Assembly (NCBI RefSeq): GCF_954871325.1
Contig: NC_088775.1
Span: forward strand, 85,413,561-85,477,560
Direction of reading: 5' to 3'
Origin: Gordionus sp. m RMFG-2023
Lineage: Eukaryota > Nematomorpha > Gordioida > Chordodea > Parachordodidae
Length of the DNA stretch: 64,000 nt
Shown: piece after piece, positions 58,263 through 64,000 of the stretch
Layout: each line of letters begins with the position of its first letter
How positions within the stretch are numbered: the stretch's first letter is position 1
Translations under genes and position numbers: made by a program
Notes under the pieces: generated by a model
Told to the model about the DNA's origin: nothing
The model's input: only the letters and a program-made list of their open reading frames with translations
Database searches by the model: none

Positions 58263-58691
58263 CCTTGTCTTCTTTGCTTTGACCTTATTCTACTTTTCAC
58301 AGGATGAAGGTCTACACCCTGCGCGTCGCTTGGAGGGAACGCCCTAGCTTTCATATTCATATTTTCATTTGTTTCCTTCATTTTGTATATTGGACAAGTA
58401 TCCTAAGCACCCGGCTGTCCAGGCCTGTCGGTGACCGGGGTGTCATCTCGAAGCTCCGAAATTCATCTTACCATATGTCTTTACACATCAGTCATCGAAG
58501 AAAAACCTGAAAACTTTATGCTCCTTACCAGGATCGAACCTGCGTCCTCTTCGTCCTTCAGTTTCCAAGCCTTATAGATTATTCATACATTCAAATAATC
58601 AAATAAAACAAAATTCAATGATAAATTGTTTCAATTAAGGTAGCTCAAAAATTAAAACAAATCAAAATAGCTAATAAATACATTATTATAT

Positions 58692-60732
58692 CAGGGACGT
58701 CGCTAGCCTTTACAATCTCAGGGGGCTCAACTAAAAAAAATAATATGACATTTCTTACAAAATCTATTTAATACAGTATAAAATATTTTCGATTGCTGAT
58801 ATAAAAAATTTGCGTCTAAGGAATTACAAGTGATAAAAAAGGTTAATTAATTCATACATATGCCTCAATTGATAATGGTTTTTAAAAACTACATATTATG
58901 AAATTAGCAACTTACATTGACAAAAGGTCAAGAAACTAAACACTCGGTTACCATTTTTAGACAATGTTTTATAGAATGTACTAATAAGTAAAAATTTATA
59001 GGCCTAACCAAATCAACATTTCTTGAAAAAGAGAATATAAACGACCAATCTAAATCATAAAACTATATGGTGGTTAGAGCTTCCTCTTAAATGACATGAT
59101 GAAAGCTAGATAAGTAATTGAGAAAAAAATTGTGAGATATTAAATTTCTAAAAGATTATCTTACATTTTTATTGATATATAAACAACTACACAGTTGATC
59201 ACTATTGCTTTACTCTCAGCAGTTGTAATAATATTCTTAATTACATAGCGATAGCCACACAAATAATAGATGCTTGTTAATTTGCAGTCATAGCCATGAC
59301 ACTCACTATATAATCTTATATCAGAATTTATTATGCTAGATAAATTGATAAAACATTAACACTAAAAATCTTTAGAAGAAATTATGCAAATGTATTGAAG
59401 CCTTAAGTCATTTACAAGGCAGGGATGCCATATTAGAAATGAAACATTTTGTAACTATAAAATAAGAAACAGAGTGATATGATATGATAAAAGAAATTTA
59501 TTAAGATTTTATATATTATTGTCACACTACCTCTAGTTGGTATATTTTATCTTAAAATAGTAGTAGTTTGTATTAATATCAAAAATATACTAGTATTAAA
59601 AATTTAACTCATAACTGTTTTTCAAATAAGAAAAAAATAGCTTTCCTAAAAACATATAAAAAGAGAAGAAGAGTTATCTAATTTATTACACCCATTCTAG
59701 GATAAATAATAAGATGTTAAATTTTTAAAAATATTTCTAAATAAATAGATGGAGTTAAATATTTGAGAACAATTTCCTATAATATTTATTATCAAAAACA
59801 TTTATTAGTAAAATTTATTAAAATATTAACTGTAATATAATATATAACTGTCAAATACGTCTGTAAAAGTGGTATTTAACCTAATATTTTATAATCAATT
59901 ATATCTAATAGGATTATTAACTATATTTTTACTTACTTTTTATAAATAAATTTCTTATACTTATTTGGATTTGGATTTTGAAAATAATTTTAAGAAGAAG
60001 AGGCATGGTAATTAAATTTAAATATCAATAATATAGTTGATTAGTAATATTTATTTAATTAGCGTTATATAATAATCCACATAAAAAAAAACAATAAAGC
60101 TTCAACTGTTAATGCTAAATTAATATTTAGTGAGTGATATTAATATTCTATTTTAAACACAGAATTTGATTGCAAGCTGACATAGTGAAAATATAATTTA
60201 TAAGTATTAATCTAATCTGATAATTAAAAAATTTTTTATTTAAGAATAATTTAGATTGACTTATTAATTTTTAAATTATAAAAAAATCTATATATTACTC
60301 AATAAAATTATAAAAGAAATCATTCAGTGCAGTGGGCAATTAAAAAAATTTATTATTAGTTCAAGGGGATATTAAGAAGCCATTAAAGGAATTTTTTTGC
60401 TTCAAGGGGCTACAAATTTTACAGGGGGCTCGAGCCCCCGCGCTCCCCCCTAGCGACGCCACTGATTTATATGTATTAATATAATCTAATAATTAAAATA
60501 GTATTCATTTAATAAAAATTTAGATAGTCTTATTAATTTTTAAATAATAAAATTAAATCTATATATTACTCAATGGAATTATAAAAGAAAATTTTATGGA
60601 GCAATTAAAAAAATTTGTTTTTAGTTCAAGGGGATATTAAAGAGTCATAAAAAAAAAATTTGCTTCAGGGGGCTAATCAAATTTTTCAGGGGGCTTGAGC
60701 CCCTGCGCGCCCCCTCCCTAGCGACGCCACTG
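58692..60732. mobile_element. Non-autonomous hAT element with duplicated right end
   Basis: Left end CAGGGACGTCGCTAGCC; right end CTAGCGACGCCACTG occurs twice, at 60464 and 60732. The flanks TATTATAT (58684-58691) and TATTTTAT (60733-60740) match at 7 of 8 bases, favouring the outer right end as the true terminus. The last 260 bp (ending GGGGGCTCGAGCCCC and relatives) are present in tandem. The interior is AT-rich with no transposase frame. The GGGGGCTCGAGCCCCCG palindrome next to the end would form a hairpin. Confidence 0.75.
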
Positions 60733-60858
60733 TATTTTATAATATATAATATTTTTACTAATTATCAATAGAAACAACATTAAATATCACACCAATGATG
60801 AATACCAGTGATATAATTAAAAATTAAAAATAATAATCTTATAGATAATTCATACCGT

Positions 60859-61429
60859 CAGCGTCTACATGACAGGATTTTCACTGGATGCAAACCCCCT
60901 TCAAAAGCCTTTGCCTACCCCCTAAAAAAATCTCGCCGTCTTCGGCGGCGGTGTCTTCCTATTATTATTTTTACCTTTCTAATTTATTGATACTCTTTTC
61001 AGAGACTTTATAAAGGATAACTTAAATTAATCTATCTCTACTACCAACTATGATATTTTGTGAATATAAAGAATTTATTTTTTAGATAATAAATTCAATT
61101 AAAACCTCCATAATTATTATGGCATTATGAGCTTGCTGAAATAATATCTAAACTTTTAAATTACATTTAAAAAAATAGTAGAAAGTTTTATTTGGAAAAC
61201 AATGTGAATGATTGTTTGCAATATATAGATTTGGTCGATGAATTGTATTATAATAATTCTATGATAAAAGTATTAATTTTTACAGCAATAAATTTTGTAT
61301 TTTCTCTCAAAAATTAATAGATAACCACCAAAAAATTTATCTTACCCCCATTAAAGCAGCCTACCCCCTACCCACCTCAAAAAAATAGGATGCGAATTAT
61401 TCCTACCTCTCCCGCTCATGTAGACGCTG
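60859..61429. mobile_element. Non-autonomous hAT-like element, 571 bp
   Basis: Perfect 14-bp inverted ends CAGCGTCTACATGA and TCATGTAGACGCTG, flanked by a perfect 8-bp duplication CATACCGT (60851-60858 and 61430-61437). Subterminal C-rich strings (TACCCCCTAAAAAAAT, TACCCCCTACCCACC) lie inside both ends. There is no coding capacity. The combination of CA..TG ends and 8-bp duplication indicates hAT. Confidence 0.9.
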
Positions 61430-61479
61430 CATACCGTGCATATTAATTTTTTTTATTTTCCTTTATAATATTTTAGATA

Positions 61480-62780
61480 TTAAACTATACAATACTAGCA
61501 AAGTAGTGGCCACCAAAGCAAAGCCAATGCTACTTTTTAGATGAAGAATTCACAAATTTTCGCTTATTTAGGCATTGCAAAACAAATCATGTTTTTTAGA
61601 AAAAATAAATAATATAGATATAACCAAAATCCGTGGCCAATGATATGATAGTGCTGCAGCAATGTTAAAAAAATATATGGGCTCAAAGCCCATATAAAAA
61701 AGTGCCCTAAAGCTATCTATGTGCACTGTCATTCGCTTAATTTAGTTATATCCAAAGCCTGTGGAATTAATGAGATTAGTAATAGTTTAAGTAAATAATT
61801 ATTCACATAATTTATATAATCTTTATTTCATAGATATCGTATCAAAATAATCGAATTTTTAAGTTTTAGGAAGAGGTCAAAGGTGTTCTATGATGTTTTA
61901 AAACATATAGATGGATCAAAAGTTCGAAAATTAAAAAAATATTCGCCCACAAAATTTCTTCAAAGGCAAGATTCAATTACTGGCTTTCTTGTAGAATAGG
62001 AAGGCATAGTTGAAACGTTGAAAATGAGAAAGTATATGGAATGATAAAGATGCATCTAATACTGAAAAATATTTTTGTGAATATTTACCAAACTCCTTTT
62101 ATTATATAAATTGTTTGTATGAATTATATTTTTAAACTTTTTTTATTATATAAATTGTTTGTATGAATTATATTTTTACTAAAACTATAAATGTGAATAA
62201 CATTGTTTAGCCAATAATGAAGTTAATAGGCTTCTTAAATTATTTAAGAATATTGAGATGAATGCCGCCAACATTTTTCTACTAATATTTAATATTTTTT
62301 TAAGAATATTGATAAACCTTGCCAAATCATGGAATCAATACTTGATTTATAAAAACGCTATCTTTTACATTATTAAAAACAATCATAACTCAATTTAAAT
62401 TAAAATTAGCTGGGCATACAAAATATTAAAATATTTTAATTTTCTATTACCAACATTCTTGCAAAAATTAGCCATCACCAATAATATAATGCTTGACATT
62501 ATTGGAGAATTCGAACAGCTAAAATCAAATAAGAAGTTTGGTATTATGATCTAAGCACCATTATTATATCAGAGGGCCCATTAACACTGTAGACGTATTG
62601 CGATTATTTTATCAAACTTTAAGCTTAAGAACTAATGTCAAAACACTTTTAATAATATTAGTTACACTCCCAAACATTACTTGAACCAATGATCGATCAT
62701 TTTCGATATTAACTAGACTTTAAAGTTATTTGAGGGCCCATGGTCAGACCAAAACGAATGGATTGGCTCATCTAAATATA
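61480..62780 (+). mobile_element. hAT transposase relic (DUF4371/ZMYM-like), second copy
   Basis: Plus-strand pieces NIDITKIRGQ.YDSAAAMLK, AIYVHCHS-like and NLVISKACGINEISNSL, then KHIDGSKVRKLKK correspond to the GQGYDGAxxM ... YVHCxxHxLNLV core of hAT transposases annotated ZMYM1/DUF4371. The piece MLDIIGEFEQLKSNKKFGIM (about 62490-62550) continues it. Interrupted many times and inactive. It appears to have lost its ends; the hAT MITE end at 62851 belongs to another family. Confidence 0.6.
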
Positions 62781-62799
62781 TATAGGCTTTAATCCCACA

Positions 62800-62851
62800 C
62801 CAATTAGCCGTTATTAAAATTCGACTCAAATCGAGTGATTTAACAACACTA
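62800..62851 (+). mobile_element. hAT MITE right end (TAGTGTTG family)
   Basis: TTAGCCGTTATTAAAATTCG then CTCAAATCGAGTGATTTAAC ending AACACTA matches the right end of the elements at 34639 and 47786. No left end is visible, so it is a truncated copy. Confidence 0.65.
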
Positions 62852-62924
62852 TTTATATTGATTTTACATTAAGAAAAAGAAATATGATTTTTTTAAATAA
62901 CCCCGGCCGAAGGCCAGACAAAAT

Positions 62925-62977
62925 GGACACCTCCCCTCCCCCCGACCCCTTATGAAGAATTCCTAGCTACGCCACTG
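62925..62977 (-). mobile_element. hAT-like right end with C-rich stretch
   Basis: CCTCCCCTCCCCCCGACCCC followed by CTAGCTACGCCACTG at 62963-62977; the complement CAGTGGCGTAGCTAG is a canonical hAT end. The partner end was not found. Confidence 0.5.
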
Positions 62978-62984
62978 CTTGCGA

Positions 62985-64000
62985 TAGTCTTCAGAATCAG
63001 GTAAATGTAGAGCAAATTTAATGTTCAAGTTATTTAATTTTTTGAGTTCCTTATGAATGGGAAAAGTCGGATTAGATGTGATGTGTGAAGATGTATGTTT
63101 GCGTCTTTAATTTGTATTTTCTAAAATTACACATGCTGGAACTCTGCGAAATCCATATATTATTACACACTCCACTTTAATTATATACTTTAATTCAAAA
63201 ATTACTATATTCAACATGTTTTACCTAGTAAATCCAACTAGTTATAGTTTTTATCCATTTTTAAGTAAAATTCAATAAAATCTCATTATCAAAAGTAAAA
63301 TCATTAAGAATTTTTTTTTTAATATTAACTTTGGAATAATGAGCCCAAGCTTGCTGTAACGCCTTGTGGAATAGTTCTGAATAATATATACGCATAGAGA
63401 AATAAAATTTATAGGAATTATGAAACTTACGGACGGTAAAAAAAAGATAAATTGTTAGAACAAGAATGTCCTTTATTAAAAAATGTCGCAAAATTGCAGT
63501 TTGAAATGCTCTTTCAAACTAAAAAATCTGTGATCTTTGAAAAATATTTAGATGTTTATGAGAATGCTCAGACAAGTTTTTTAATCAAATTTTAAAATTC
63601 GGATTTATTTTTGTAAAAAATTTTTAAAAAATGATTTTAATTTTCTTAAGAAAATATCTTCAATTTTGTTTTAAATTACTTTTTTCAAACTCTGCAGAAA
63701 TACAACAGAATTTATAGAGGGAAACTTCAATTATAGGGGAAATAAAAAAGAATTACCATTATAATTAAAAGAGGAAGATATGTGATGAGGCTTTGCTCCA
63801 AATAATTCGGTTATATCTTTGAATACTGGCACCAATTCATCATAAGCCACCTATTATAGAAGTGCATAATTTTAGCATAGATAGTTTATAATCAAGGGTA
63901 AACTAAATAATGGTCTATAAAACATCCTAAATATTATCATTACAAAACTAATTTATAATATTATCTAACAACATTTAAAAAATGTAATATTAAAATTACA
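62985..64000. other. Non-coding DNA
   Basis: AT-rich; no gene, RNA or element recognised. A minus-strand frame at 63491-63261 is Phe/Ile/Tyr-rich and not convincing. Confidence 0.4.

Larger units (their letters stand above)
55505..58580 (-). mobile_element. RTE-clade LINE, nearly full length, broken
   Basis: On the minus strand an AP-endonuclease (58262-57784), linker, reverse transcriptase (about 57000-56190) and C-terminal RTE domain (about 56100-55560) follow in order within 3.1 kb, the usual size of RTE elements. It ends at an A-rich tail near 55505-55515. The coding region is cut by several frameshifts and stops, so it is inactive. In the 5' region near 58525-58550 the minus strand carries GGTTCGATCCTGG, a Pol III B-box-like word. 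No clear target-site duplication was identified. The clade is judged from endonuclease and polymerase motifs, which resemble sequences annotated as craniofacial development protein 2-like and RTE/BovB-type polymerases. Confidence 0.88.

Noticed and set aside
1-64000. CRISPR array, bacterial operon or prophage
   Set aside because: Spliced AP-2 exons, hAT/pogo/LINE remains and AT-rich introns show animal nuclear DNA; no regularly spaced short repeats are present.

Overview
This is a very AT-rich, intron- and transposon-laden stretch of an animal nuclear genome. An arthropod-like invertebrate fits best (a copepod-type genome would, but this cannot be proven from the window). The one clear host gene is an AP-2 transcription factor (TFAP2 family) on the minus strand. 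I place four exons: a long first coding exon (21380 down to 20595, with 5' UTR to 21448), a His/Gln/Pro-rich transactivation exon (19835-19244), and two exons of the conserved DNA-binding region (1108-895 and 720-602). The rest of the DNA-binding/dimerisation domain must lie beyond base 1. Splice sites and codon phases agree across all four exons.

The intron between the transactivation exon and the first DNA-binding exon is about 18.1 kb and is the most structured part of the window. It holds three direct copies (A from 1931, B from 5018, D from 15859) and one truncated copy (C from 10302) of a cassette of roughly 2.7-3 kb. Each of A, B and D carries a minus-strand exon-like ORF behind a good splice acceptor. 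Each also carries a plus-strand degenerate coding region for an unrecognised coiled-coil protein. A further copy of the coding part (18407-19243) lies inverted against copy D, giving a palindrome with arms of about 0.8 kb. Its outer edge coincides with the splice donor of the AP-2 transactivation exon. Nested in the array are an LTR-retroelement gag/protease fossil (copy B only), several hAT MITEs, a relic hAT transposase, a foldback MITE and two pogo/Tigger-like elements, one with a hAT inserted in it.

From 21.5 kb to the end I find no convincing host exon. The DNA is non-coding, with dispersed transposon remains: a pogo-like copy (24.4-25.2 kb), a LINE 3' coding relic with a zinc knuckle (28.2-28.6 kb), foldback and hAT MITEs with recognisable target-site duplications, and a Mutator-like MITE enclosing a tRNA-like sequence (41.8-42.2 kb). 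Further on are two hAT transposase fossils (43.4-44.2 and 61.5-62.8 kb), a nearly full-length but broken RTE-clade LINE on the minus strand (55.5-58.6 kb), and two non-autonomous hAT elements at 58.7-61.4 kb. Long runs at 29.3-34.3, 44.3-47.8 and 48-53.7 kb hold nothing I can name.
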